Part shown: in pieces, positions 36,602-48,389 of the stretch
How positions within the stretch are numbered: the first letter of the stretch is position 1
Layout: the number at the start of each line of letters is the position of its first letter
NCBI GenBank assembly: GCA_027625915.1
Contig: JANTQA010000008.1
Coordinates: forward strand, 2,683,001 to 2,747,000
Length of the DNA stretch: 64,000 nucleotides
Source: Anaeramoeba flamelloides
Lineage: Eukaryota > Metamonada > Anaeramoebidae
Direction of reading: 5' to 3'
Position numbers and translations under genes: made by a program
The notes under the pieces: model-generated
Told to the model about the DNA's origin: nothing
Seen by the model: the letters and a program-made list of their open reading frames with translations, nothing else
Database searches by the model: none

Positions 36602-39600
36602 TTAATTTTCGTCAAGATTATTTGCAATATGATTATAAATTAAATTAAATTTTTGAAAAGCATCTTTTGGGATTAAATCTTCCAAATATTCAAATGCGTT
36701 AATAAATTGGCATTTATCTTTCTGCTGAAAAGTTTTTTCCAAAATTTGAATGATCATTTCCTTTGGAATTTTCTTTTTGTCTATTGACTTCAAAGCGAGG
36801 TAAATTTTATTTGAATCTATTAGCCAAGAAAAAATTTCTTCTTTACAATCAATTCTTTTAAAAATATCCAAGGCTAGAAGGAAAATGGGATTATACTGCG
36901 ACCCCCTTCTTGCTATATAATGCCCCCACTGTGGCGAATCGCTGATAATTAAATGCATGATAAATTGATGGAATTGTGAATACTGTTTGGCGTCGTATAA
37001 TAAATCCACGACTAGGCGAGAAATGGAATAATTTATTTCCAAATGGAAAACGTACAAGCTTCTTAAATACTCGATGAGTACAGACAATAAATAATTTTGA
37101 TCAATTTCCTCATTGTCATATAGTGGGTGGAAGACGTTTTGAATTAGTTCAGATTGGCTGATTATTAAATAGCCATCATGATTGAATTCTAAAAACTGAT
37201 AATTATTTTGTGAAAATGATCTTTGTCCAAGGTTTTTGTTTTTCAATCTTGTCTCATTATTGTAATTATTAAAAGTGAAGCTATTATTTTCAAATCTATA
37301 TTTTTTTTCAAATTTTGAAAATTTGTCAAAATTAGGTGAAAAATCTTGATAACTGTACGAGCTTTTTGAGCGATTGTGATTTTTTGTGTTTTTCAAAATT
37401 GGTGCATTTAAGATATTTTTTTTTTCATTTCTTGATAATTCTTCATCGGGATAAAGCAAATTATTTTTATTAATTGTTGAAAGAAAATTACTTTGATTAT
37501 GGATAGATGATTGAATACTATTAATAATATAAAAAATTCTTGAAACTTCTGATAATTTTGGTTCTTCGATTAAAGTTTGCTTAAATAATTTTAAAAAAAA
37601 TTTTTTCCCTTTTTTTCTTTTTAATAAAAATTGGAATCTCCTATTTAGATCGCTAATGGATAATGCTACCTCTTCCCAATCCATTGTTATTTTTGAAAGG
37701 AAGGAATCCGCTTTACTAAAAATTATATTGGATGAAATAAAATTCCATTTCAGTAAAGAACAATCATTTTTGTCTTTAATATTGTATTGATTATTGTGAT
37801 CATTTTCATAATTTTCATTATTTGGATTTATATTTACATTTTTGTTAACTGGTTTATTCTTATTTGTAATAGTTTTATTTATATTTTTCACATTCGGCAG
37901 GATTTGGTTTTCACTGTTATTGTAATTTTCATTATCACTGTTATTGTCATTTTCATTTTCATTTTCGTTGATATTTTCATTTTCATTTTCATTTTCTTTT
38001 TCATTTTCATTTTCATTTTCATTTTCAATTTCATTTTCAATTTCATTTTCATTTTCATTTTCATTTTCATTTTCATTTTCATTTTCATTTTCATTTTCAT
38101 TTTCATTTTCATTTTCGTTGATATTTTCATTTTCATTTTCATTTTCATTTTCATTGTCGTATTCATTAATCCCATTGTTATTGTTTACGTTTACTTTTAA
38201 TTTGTTTTTATTTTTTTCAATATTTTGGGTTCCCTGCTTTTTGTTATTTGGTTTTAAAGACTCTTTGTTGATCAGTTTAAATGTTACAATTGGTAAATGC
38301 TTTTTCACATTTTCTGATTTTTTTTTTTTTCTTTTTTTTTTTTTATTAGTTGATAAATGTTGAATATCGTATAAAGAACTAATATTTGCATTTGGGAGAT
38401 GAACTAAAATCAAATTATCTCGAAAGCTTAATCGGAAATGCCCCCCTAATTGATGAACCATTAATTCCTTTTTTTTAATGCTTTCTTTACTTAATTTATA
38501 TAAATAAATGTGTGGGTTTCTTTTATGTCGAATGCAATGAATGGTATACAATTTTTTATTTAGTATCTTCATTTTGATATTCCTATTTAAAGCTTTGAGG
38601 TTTTTTTGGATCAATTTTACTTTATCATCGTTGTTTTTATTTTTATTTTTATTTGTTTCAGCTACATTTTGCATTGTTTGGGATTTTGATAACGGTTTAC
38701 AATCTAGTTCTATGGTTTTTAATTTTATTGTTTGGTTCTTTCGAAATTGTAAGAATTTGAGTGTTTGCCCATCTTTTTTCGTCGACAATAATAAAATACG
38801 TGAATGTTTCTTTAGAATTTTATTATGAGTAATGGTTTGCGAATTAACAAGAAAAAGATTTTAAAAGAGATTTTTCCATTCCGGAAAGTAAAATTAAGAA
38901 AAGAAGATTGAAGGGAATATTACTGAATAAATAAAGCCATAGATCATTGAATAAGAAAACGATTTGATTTTTTGTAATTTCTTTGATTTTGAATTGACCT
39001 AAATGTAACGGTTTATTGTTTTATGGCAAAGATAAAAATCATTCAAAAAAGTAAAAAAAGGAACAATTTAATAAATAAATCAAAAGAAAGGAGTTGTAAA
39101 ATGTGGAAAGAAACAAAAAGTTTAAATAATTGGTGAGTGTATTGTTTTGAATTAAAAAGTTTTTTTGGCTGTATAAAACAATTGGAAAATTCAAAACCAA
39201 ATAATAGCCTGATTGTTGATTTCTTGTGTAAAAAAAAAAGTTAATTTTTCAAGAGTCAAATATGTTTCTTTTAGAACAAACATTAGGGACAATTCCCTTT
39301 TTACTGTTAATTGCATAATAAAAAGATCAAAATTTTCAGTCAACCTTCCAAAAAAAGTGTCCACAAGAATTAAACTAAATCACCAAAGTCCACAATTCTA
39401 AAAAGAAGGGAAGTGAATAATTTAAACTTGATTAAAGAAATTTAAAATTCGAAATGTTTACAGGATTTATAAAATCTTTTTTCAGAAAGCTGAATGAAAA
39501 TTGTGTTTTGTTTATTTTGAAATAAATAGTAAACTGAAATCTTGTTTTTGATTTGGGGAATAGATTTTAGTGAGTTGTTTGATACTTTTGGATTTACTCT

Positions 39601-40399
39601 CTCTTTCTAACTTTTTTTCTTGTAAGAATTTTTGGTAAAGCTAGGTTCAAAAAGTAACTTCTAAAGGTTTTAAAAGGTGCTGTTTAAATTGTTTGGTTCG
39701 TTCTTTTATACAGTTTGAATCACACTTTGGTTCAACTTTTGTTCCTCACTTTATTAAAATGGGTGAACAACAAAGATCCTTTTTTTTTTGTTTATTTGTT
39801 GATTTGTTTGTTTGTTTGATTAGTGTTTGTACTTACTATTAAATGCTCAACAATAGAATTGGAAATAAAAATTAATTCTCTGTTATTGATCCAACACACC
39901 CCTAACATCGAAAATTGGCTTTTTTTTTCTTTTGTTACTTTGAATGTTGCACAAAATCCATTCAGATTAAAAATGTGGTTTTGAAACATTTTATCAGAAT
40001 AATGGACAATTGCAATATATTTTTTATCAGAAGAAAATTTGATGTCTAAGATTTTGTTCACTTTTTTTGGGTTTGGTATCCTTTTAAAAGTCGTTTTAAT
40101 TTTTTTTTTTTTTTTTTTTTTGTGCGAATAGAAAAAGAAAAAAAGAAAAAGAAAATAAAAGAAATTAAATCGGTTACTTGTGTCTTTTCTTTTTGTTGTT
40201 TATGTTTTTAGGGAAAATAAAAAGTTAATGGTTACTTATATTTTGTAATGGACTTATCAAAATTCAAACAAAAGATTATATTCTTTTTGACAATAATAAG
40301 TTCATTTATTCCTTCATCAAACGAACAATACCTGGCACCATTTTGTTTAAAACGTACAACTTTCAAAAACCTTAAACTTGTTAACAAATTGTTCTCCAT
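36602..40399 (-). CDS. RMC1: RMC1/Bulli-like regulator of the Mon1-Ccz1 complex (Mic1 domain)
   Basis: Modelled as complement(join(36602-38809, 39837-40080, 40236-40399)), 871 residues. The N-terminal beta-propeller shows family motifs in order: CSFDEGINELIIV, ILDIKFSSDKKYIAI, LGVCWINNRELIFIS, ILLLSTKKDG and LSFRDNLILVH. The C-terminal Mic1 helical domain includes SVLIEYLRSLYVF and LALDIFKRIDCKEEI. RMC1/Bulli supports the Mon1-Ccz1 Rab7 GEF in endosome/lysosome maturation (known of the family). Intron 1 (40081-40235) joins phase 2 to 1, and intron 2 (38810-39836) is phase 0 with a GTAAGT donor. A short exon could be missing in intron 2, because about 20 residues present in animals are absent at that join. 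The start is placed at MENNLLTS to match animal length; an upstream in-frame ATG at 40456 is possible. Large NE-rich and Asn-rich insertions lie mid-protein. Confidence 0.85.
37944..38160 (-). repeat. coding hexamer repeat (AATGAA / GAAAAT) giving poly-NE
   Basis: About 215 bp of near-perfect GAAAAT hexamers inside RMC1 exon 3, translated as alternating Asn-Glu with a few Ile-Asn interruptions. It lies in a loop between conserved blocks of the protein. Plus-strand frames across it are artefacts. Confidence 0.9.
38810..39836. other. RMC1 intron 2 with an R5 repeat copy
   Basis: 1027-bp intron bounded by GTAAGT and AAAG. About 39160-39780 matches the R5 repeat at 10720-11280, including TTTACAGGATTTATAAAATC followed by AAAGCTGAATGAAAAT. 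Confidence 0.65.
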
Positions 40400-43300
40400 T
40401 GACAAGCAAGAAGAAATTGAAGAAAAAATGAAAAACAACTTTGAAATAATTCTCATAGAAAAACATAAAACTATTTATTAAATTGTAATATCAATAGAAA
40501 GGTTTTGAGATTTTTTGTTATGTAGTGATTGAAATACAATACGTTGACGAATAAAAGTCAATTAATGGAAAATGAAGAGAAATTATTGTCAATTTTGGAT
40601 TTTAAAGGATTTTAAATGAACGAGTTATAAAGATACAAAAATTTATCGAATTGTTGAAGAAATAACAACAAATTTTAGAATTATTTTTTTAATATTGTAT
40701 CTGTATCTATCATTTTTATTTTCAGGTCTTTTGATACACTACAAGTAAACTGTATTGGGATTAAAAATAAATTTGAAAAATCCCACCAAGTAGGAGGACA
40801 TTTTCGTTTTCGAAACTTTTAAAGAAAAATTTCATATTATGAATATAAAAAAAAATCTTTTTGACAATAAACAATATTTCAAGAAAAGAAATTCTCTTAA
40901 ATTCTATATTTGAACAAATTTTTTAGTCTTGAAATTCGTTTAAAGTAATGAATATGTTGTTAGATAGATAAATATTTCATCACAGACCATGGGATATTAA
41001 TAGTCCTTTAATGGAAATATGAATAAGGGAATTAGCTTCCTCATAGATTCACATAAAAATAAAGTATACAATAATTGGGTGTAAATGTTATCAGTTCTTT
41101 ATCGTTAAAATAGTACAAAAAAATCTATTATAGATATTATTTAGCAATTAATTATTAAATTTTTTATTTTTTTAATTCAACACAAATGTTGTAATTATTG
41201 AAAAAAAAAAATAAACTATTATTATTTTTTTCACTTTTTAATAACTTCTCTTCTAATAATTATTATTGGTTAATAAGATATATTTAAGAAAAAATTATTT
41301 TTCAAAATATTTTATTGTTTAAGTTGGAAAATCTATTTTTTTTTAGGGTTCTAATAAGATTTTTTTAAATTTAACAGCAAAAATTAGAAAAATTATTTTT
41401 TCACAGATAAGAGATCATTTCATTATATTTGAAAAGTATTAAAAATCTGATAAATTACTTTTAAATAGGGAATCAATTATTTCAACTATTGAAGAATTAT
41501 TTATTCTTATAAATTGGAAGCTATATTTTTTTTGATTTTCAGTTTTTTTTAATTTTTGAAATAAAATAGAAAACCTCAAAAAAACCTAGAACACTTCACA
41601 AATAAACAGAAACTCAAGAAAATCTAACGAAAATCAATAAATTTTGAGGATAAAACAAAAAGTTCAAGAAAAATAACCTTAGGTTTTCCAGAATTTAAAA
41701 GAATTAAGTAAAATTCAAGTATTTTTCTCGATTATTTTGAATTATGGAAAATCCAGACATGTGATGAACATCCCCTTTAAGTTTTTCTGAATTCGAAAAA
41801 TAGAGTAAAAAAGTATCACTTTTACTCTATTCTTTTGAATACTAAAAAATCTAGGATACTTTTGGTTAGATTTTCCATACTTTCAAAGAATCAAGAAAAA
41901 TACTTGAATTTTCCTCCATTCTTTTTACACCTGGAAGTACCAGTACAATAAAATATTTATCCGTGTTTTTTTGTTTTTTTTTGTTTGTTTCTATTATCCT
42001 TCTTCATAAGATGATTAAAACATTATATAAAATAGTATTTATTTTATATAAAAATATTTTTTATTAAGTTTAATTAGCAAAAATTCATTTGACAAGCAAT
42101 TAAAAAAAAAATTACCAGCAAAAAAAAAATCACTTTTTCATGCTTTAGAGTTTGGAAAATTAAAATATTATTGAAAATAATAAATCTAATGCCCTCAAGA
42201 ACTACAATTTCTGAAATTTTAATTATACAGTGTTTAATATTTTATCCTAATACGAGAATATTAATAAAAATAGAAATTTTATCTAACACAAAATTTTTGA
42301 TTTTATTTTTTAAGGTTAATAAATCAATAATTTTCAGTTCTTTTTTTCTCAAATTATTTTCCAAATCTAAAAATAAAAACTTAAAATAATAGTATTCTGG
42401 TATTTAATAATTCATATTTGGAACCTCGATAATAATTTTTTTTCCATTTTTTTTCATTTGAAAGATTTACTCAATAATTATTGACATAAAAACACAAGGA
42501 TTGATTGACTTTGTTTTTTTTTCTCTGAAAATAGTTAATTGTGTTTCTCCTATCTTTTCAGTATTTCAAAAATAATTTTAAATAAATCTATTGGTTAATT
42601 ATTTAATTTTATACAAAAATTGAATTTTTTAGAAACTGTCTTGACATTTCTTTTTAAATTTAAAAAAAGATATTTTTCAAATTGAAGTCTAAATGACGGT
42701 TCAATCTTGAAATTTTATTTCCAAAGTGCTGATTTTTTTAGAAAATTCTTTGAATTTTTTACAAATACAACCCATCGTTTTTAAATTGATTAGTTCGATT
42801 CGACGAATTATATCACAAATTCGATTATTCGGGATTTGAACAATTGATCTTTTCTCTGTTTTATCATTAATAGCTAAAAAGTAGAAATTATACATTTTTC
42901 TGTCGTAGATGCTTATCACTCTACATAATCAAAAAGTAGAATTGAAAATAATCAAAAAATGGTATATTATTTATTGATCAAAAAAATTTACCATAATATT
43001 TTTTTTGATTATGTTTGTAAATTGAGAACTTAATATTGTTGTAACCCAAAACATTGTGATTCAATCAATGGTAGATCTAACTTGAAGAAAAAACAATGAA
43101 AAGAAAAAAAAACATTCAAGATAATATGGTTACTTTTTTATTCTTGACTATTTCAAAAAACACTTTGTATAAAACAGAAAGAGCCAAAAAAAACAAGATT
43201 TGAAATTGAATTAAATTTGGGTTACTGTTTTTATAATGCTATCATTAATTAATTAACAAATAGAATCAATATCACTAATCTATTCTTCTTTTAGATTTTC

Positions 43301-43501
43301 CAATATATTAGTTTCTGATTGTTTTTACAATTATTTTGTAATAAAAAAACAAATTAACCAAAACCACTAATAAAAGAACAAAACTAAGGTATCAGAATTA
43401 TGGTCTAATCTTATTTTTTTCAAAAAATACACTATCTCAAAAATGAGTAGAATAATTTCATTTTTCAAAACCTTTTACTTTATTTCATATTTGTCTGAAA
43501 A
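40400..43501. other. gene-free stretch between RMC1 and Fip1
   Basis: No gene is seen. R4 repeat blocks at 41020-41180 and 42330-42620 are separated by unrelated sequence that includes palindrome array P4 (41551-41940). Confidence 0.55.
41551..41940. repeat. palindromic-module array P4
   Basis: Diverged H3 and H1 modules: CCTAGAACACTTCACAAATA, then H1-type palindromes at 41682-41755, 41790-41850 and 41861-41935 built on TCCAGAATTTAAAAGAATTA and its relatives. More degraded than P1 and P3, and not next to a recognisable LINE end. It lies between two blocks of an R4 repeat. Confidence 0.7.
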
Positions 43502-46500
43502 ATGAGTAAAAAAATTAATAACACCAATACAAAAGAAAAAAGCAACCACTCTACCAAAAAAAAAGAAATTGAAAATGAAAATGAAAATGAAAAAGAGAAA
43601 GAAAAAGTAAAACAAAAAGAAAATGAAAATGAAAGTGAAAGCGAAAGCGAAAGTGAAAGTGAAAGCGAAGAAGAATTTGAAATTGTAATTAACAAAAAAA
43701 CCACATTCAACTTAGCAAAGCCAGCAACAAAGTACGTGAAAAGCACTACAACTTCAAAAGACACTGGTAAAAAAGCTTCAAGTGGCAAAGGTAATAAATC
43801 AGTAAAAACGAGTGAAAGCACAAAAGGAGCTTTGTTAAGTGCCTTCAGGATCACTCGTGATTCGATCCTGAATTGTCATGGCACACACCCTATTGATCCG
43901 AATAAAACGATCTATGAATTAGATTTAGACACCTGGGGTGATAAACCCTGGACAAAGGAAGGCGCAGTGCTTTCGGATTATTTTAATTACGGTTTTAATC
44001 CATATACTTGGAAAATGTATGCCAAAAAAAAATTGAATGAAATTAATGAAAAAAAAAACCAAAAAAAGATCTCTATTTACCAATCAAAAACAGAGGTGAC
44101 GAAAAAACCAACTCTACAGTCTTCTTCAAAACTGGAAATTAAAACCCAACCTCAAGTTGTTCGTGTGCCCATAACAACCTTGGCCACAAAGCAAAATAAT
44201 CCTTCAAATAAAAGCATAATAACAGAAATTCCAATTGCTAACCAATTCCCAAGCGCACAACAACAAAACCCAATATTATTTTCAAAATGTATGATCTTGT
44301 TTTTTCCATCTTTATTGCTTTACTTTTTGTTTTTATTTTTTTTGAAATATTTTTCAAGATGATTGTCCACTATAATTAATTCTGAATATTAAGTTTCTAA
44401 TATGAGTAAACCTATTCCTAAAGCACCATATATTTCGATAATGTTTCTCAAACTCTATGTCTTTCCAAAAATTAGCCCAATGTAAACCTTTGTTTTTCTT
44501 TGGTACTGTAATTTTCCAATTAACACCGACAAATTCTCAAAAATGTTTTGAGGTTTTATTTCGATTTCCATTCTTGAAAATTTTTTTATGAACTTTGAAG
44601 AAAGAATTTTATGGTTTAAATGCAAAGGTACGTTGTAAATGAGTTGATTTTATAATTGTTCTTTGAAAATGCAATGTTTTGGAAGCAGAGTTTTGGGTAT
44701 ACAGTTATCAGATTGATAAAAAGGAAATTAAGCTGGAAATTTACATTTATTGGATTTAAAAGTAACCGAAAAATTTTTATTTCAATTTCCCAAACCTCTG
44801 TTTCTTCGTAAGGGATTATGAACATTTTACCAATTTTTGAGTGCCCTCAGTTTATTCAAAACCGAATAATTAAAATCATTTCTTGAACTAAATAAACAAA
44901 TCAAATGTTTTAATAAAAAAAGGGAGGTGTCAGATATCCATAGTAAAATAGATTTTCATATCAATTAAAAAAAAATGCAAATCAAAATAATGAAAAAATT
45001 GAGCTTGAAAAAATAAAAAAACAATCATATATTTTTTTTTTTTATTATTTAAGGTAGGGGTTATTAACCACTCTTATTTGCCGTTAGGTTTTCCAGAATT
45101 TAAAAGAATTGAGTTAAATCTTTGATTTTATTCCATTCTTTTGAATTCTGGAAAACCGCCGTTAGCTTTTTTTTTATTTGAGAAATATAAAGAAAATTTC
45201 AATAAATTTTCTATTTATTTCTTAAATTAAAAAAAAGCTAGGCACTTGACGGCACTTCCCGAATTCCTAAATTTTTATTTAGGAATTTTATTAAAGACTC
45301 AAAAATAAGTTTATTACCCACTAAGGCTAATAAGCATGTTGAATCCTTTTTTATAATAATATTAGAAAAAAACAATCATTTATTTCTTGATCTTATGTAT
45401 AACATTTGATACAATTACTTCTTCTTTTTCTTGATTTTATTTTTAATTTTGTATGGGAAAACTTTTTTTTGGAAAATTTTAGATAAACAAATTACTTTCA
45501 ATTTCAAAAGAATTCTCAAAAAGAAATTTCAACTAATTTTCATTTAAGTCATCTAATTCTAGTTTTGGTTCAGAAAATATGATATTTTTACAATCATTCT
45601 TCTTCAGAAATATGATATTTATCGGATGACTTGGTTTGATTTTAAAAACAACTTATTTTCTACGGCCATTTCCACTTTTAAGACACAAACTTTCAACGAA
45701 ATTTAAGGAACAAAAAAAATCTCAAATTAAGCTTCAAAATTCAAATTCTCGTAAAATAATTTGTGTAAAAATAAATTCCAAAAAATGTGCTTTAATTTGA
45801 GATTTTATTGTACCTTAAATTTCATTGAACGTTTGTGTCTTAAAAGTGGAACTGACTGTATTTAATTGTAACAACAAAAATACTTATGAATTTTGCTTTA
45901 ATTTTTTTAACCATATTTTCTTTTTCCTCGAGTTGAATCTTTTTGGAGCTGTTTTTGCATTTTAACAATTCAATACCTTTTACTTTTATCTTTGAAAACA
46001 ATCTTCTTTATTTTGACTTAGTTTGATTAAAATATTTGAAAATTGAATTTTGAAAGTTAATTTAGTAAAAAAGGATTTTTTATTAAATAATAATAAATAG
46101 AAACAATTTCAAGAAATCCAAGGTAATCACTTGTTTGTTCCCGTCCAAATTACGAAGATAAAGTAGAAACAAATCTTCTATAATATACTTTGGTTTATGT
46201 ATTTTTTTTTACATCCTCGATTTCAACAAGTTTATTTGGAAAGGTGATCTTTCTTGTTTGGTTCTAATAAAAGAAAAGATTTGTTTAAAATATACTTCTT
46301 CTCGGGTTTATTTTTTTGTTTATTTTTTCTTTGATTAATTTCAACCATCCATCTGAAAACATTTCTTGATCAAAATATAATTTAATAAAACAAAAAAATT
46401 GAATAAAAATATTTTTTTAAAAATCAAAATTATTTCCAATTTGAATGAAATTGTAGGATTATTATTCTTTCAACTGCTTTAGCTGTGTGGGAAATTTTTA

Positions 46501-48064
46501 GAAATATTATTTCATGTGTCCGAAATTTCGGAATTTTAGTTTATAATGTAAAAAACCTTAAGGGACTATTCTCTATTATTTTTTTTTTGACCAATTTCTA
46601 AATTAGGATTCCTTAACTTGAAATAAGTTTAAGATGAAAATAAACAGGGTTTTTCAATTTTAAGTAATTAGCAAAAAATTTTTCTCAATCTCTATTAAAT
46701 TTAGGTAAAAAAATTTCATAGATTAGTCCCTTAATAGTTTTGATAATTTTTTTTTTAATATTAAACCATAAATTTTTTTTTTTTTTTTGTTTTTTTCTTT
46801 ATGATATTAAAAAAAAAAAAAAGATCCAAAGGAATTTAAATTTGGAAAAATTTCACCATATATGAGAAATCCAATAAATCAGCAAAATTGGATGCAACCA
46901 ATGCTTTCACAAAGATTTCCACAAAACGACAATAGAAAAAGAAACAGAGATCACCAAGAAATACCAATTAACGTTAATATAAAAGGAAACGAACTTACAC
47001 AAAAACGAAATGATAAGAACCATCATCATCAGAAAAGTATTGGCATCATTCCAGTGCAAAATAATGTTAATAGCTCTTCAAAAATCCAAACTTTTGGAAA
47101 TTCAAGTACTAGATCTAAACAAGAAATAGATCAACAGATGAATAAAAAAAGAAGGACTAATTCACCAAATCATTTCAATCAACAAATGCCAACAAACAAA
47201 GGTTTTGAAAGGGGAAATAAAGAAAGATATGGGAAAAGTTATGAAAGAAATTTCCCCATTCAAGAGCAAAGAAACAGGAATATGACGAGAGAACCGATGA
47301 GAAAATCATATCAAGATCCTTATAGACAACGGAATCGGGAAATGTATAATGATCAATTTAGAGGGGATTATAATGAAAGAGAAAGGGAAGGGGAAAGGGG
47401 CCGGGAAAGAGTAAGAGATGGTGATTGGAATAAAAAAAGAGAAAGGGTAAGAGAAAGAGAAAGAGATGATGTAAGAGATGGGGGTAGGGGTAGGGGAAGA
47501 GATGATGATAGGAATAAAAATAGAGATAGAGATAGAGAAAGAGGTGGAGATAGAGGAAGGGGGAGGGAAAGAGAAAGGGAAAGAGAAAGAGATAACAGTA
47601 GAAATAAAAAGAGGGAAATGGGAAGAGAAAGAGAAAGAGAAAGAGAGGGGGGAAGAGTAAGAGATGGTGAAAGGAATATAAATAGAGATAGAGATAGAGG
47701 TGGAAAGAGGGAAACGGGAAGAGAAAGGGAAAGAGGAAGAGTAAGAGATGTTGATCGAAACAAAAATAGAGATAGAGGTGGAGATAGAGAAAGAGAAAGA
47801 AAGAGGGCGGGAGAAAGAGATAGAAAGAGTGTCAGGGTGAGAGACAGTGGGAGAGATAAAGATAAAAGAAGGAATAGAGAAAAAGATGCCCAAAGGAGAA
47901 AAGATAAAGGTAGGGAAAGAGAAAAAAAAGAAAATGATCCATATTCAAAGAGAAAAAAGAAAGAAAATGGAAAGTATCATGAATCAATCAAAGAAAAAAA
48001 AAGAGGCAGGGATAAATCATCTTCCCAAAGAAGTGGTCATTATAAAAGGGATAAAAAGAAATAA
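43502..48064 (+). CDS. FIP1: Fip1-like pre-mRNA 3'-end processing factor
   Basis: Modelled as join(43502-44288, 46824-48064), 675 residues. An acidic N-terminus (NE repeats, then ESESESE, about 25-58) is followed by the diagnostic Fip1 motif at about 138-180: LDTWGDKPW and [17 protein letters not shown]. The last about 230 residues are a mixed-charge Arg/Glu/Asp tract like the RE/RD tail of animal FIP1L1. The join is phase 1 to phase 2 with a GTATGA donor at 44289 and an A(n)AG acceptor at 46822-46823, giving [18 protein letters not shown] stop (TGA) lies two codons before the start ATG, so the N-terminus is firm. Fip1 is the CPSF/mPSF subunit that binds poly(A) polymerase and U-rich RNA. The second exon is assigned by phase and by its RE/RD tail. 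Confidence 0.85.
45015..45028. repeat. target-site duplication of LINE C2, left copy
   Basis: AAAAAAACAATCAT, repeated perfectly at 45366-45379 on the other side of the LINE fragment. Confidence 0.9.
45029..45365 (-). mobile_element. 5'-truncated LINE insertion C2 with perfect 14-bp TSD
   Basis: Minus-strand fragment holding the last about 110 bp of the LINE ORF, the terminal ORF/palindrome segment (TTAATAACC core) and a poly(A) end (plus-strand T run from 45031). Both sides carry the 14-bp duplication AAAAAAACAATCAT (45015-45028, 45366-45379), the signature of target-primed reverse transcription. A 175-bp palindrome array (45083-45257) sits between the ORF codons for NLGIR and the tail. Confidence 0.9.
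45083..45257. repeat. palindromic-module array P5 inside LINE C2
   Basis: One H1, one H2 and one H4 segment (GCACTTGACGGCACTT), i.e. H4-H2-H1 when read in LINE orientation. It begins GTTAGG after TTTGCC and ends before CCCGAATTC. In LINE C1 the same site reads TTTGCCCGAATTC without an insert, so the array adds 175 bp plus an apparent duplication of CC. Confidence 0.85.
45663..45858. mobile_element. fold-back MITE, Tc1/mariner-like, copy 2
   Basis: Collinear with 31926-32122 (ACAAACTTTCAACGAAATTT, ATCTCAAATTAA). TA flanks at 45661-45662 and 45859-45860. The right end CAGTCAGTTCCACTTTTAAG (reverse strand) is intact and the left end has decayed. Confidence 0.8.
47370..47900 (+). repeat. degenerate GAGARA repeats encoding the Fip1 RE/RD tail
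   Basis: Purine-only stretch dominated by AGAGAA, AGAGAT and GGAGAG units, translated as RE, RD and RG dipeptides. The opposite strand and other frames stay open only because of the composition. Confidence 0.85.
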
Positions 48065-48264
48065 AAAAATGAAAGAAATAATTAATCTTAAATCCAAAAT
48101 TATTCACAATCTTATTTTTTTTTTTTTTTTTTTGTGAATTAATATTAATATATATTTAATACCATAATCTCTATAGATATTGAAACTTTTAAAAAAAAAA
48201 ATTACCCAAAAGTGTAATTAATAATAAAACATAGAAATTGATATTAATTTGATTAGTATAGATA

Positions 48265-48389
48265 CAGCTATTTTAAAAAAGTGATCACTAAAATTTTTAA
48301 AAAGTGTTAAACACCCATTTCAAGGTGTATACCAAACAGTTTGGGTAAATCTTTTTCAAACTATTGATTTTCACTTTTTTAAACCGCTG
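48265..48389. mobile_element. 125-bp TA-flanked MITE
   Basis: Flanked by TA at 48263-48264 and 48390-48391. Inverted ends: left CAGCTATTTTAAAAAAGTGA, right on the reverse strand CAGCGGTTTAAAAAAGTGA. Small Tc1/mariner-type derivative by target and length. A related end is seen near 24.4 kb. Confidence 0.7.

Larger units (their letters stand above)
44289..46823. other. 2.5 kb Fip1 intron loaded with transposable elements
   Basis: Contains LINE fragment C2 (45029-45365) with nested palindrome array P5, and a fold-back MITE (45663-45858). No further Fip1 exon is evident. Confidence 0.7.

Noticed and set aside
37787-38363. Plus-strand open frames (Ile/Phe and Ser/Phe repeats)
   Set aside because: Mirror images of the GAAAAT hexamer repeat in RMC1 on the other strand.
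39792-40456. Two separate small minus-strand genes upstream of RMC1
   Set aside because: Both encode RMC1 N-terminal motifs and join to each other and to the large exon in correct phase.
42821-42931. tRNA-like sequence on the minus strand
   Set aside because: A 7-bp acceptor-like pairing, a TAGA/TCTA D-arm and a B-box-like GTTCAAATC are present, but the T stem has four mismatches and no anticodon stem forms without assuming an intron. At best a decayed tRNA.
47306-47893. Ser/Ile/Leu-rich minus-strand frames and a Gly/Glu-rich plus-strand frame
   Set aside because: Artefacts of the purine-only repeat encoding the Fip1 tail.
46862-48064. Independent Arg-rich gene starting at 46862
   Set aside because: The frame is open upstream to an AG acceptor at 46823, is in phase with the Fip1 exon, and Fip1 proteins typically end in an RE/RD tail.
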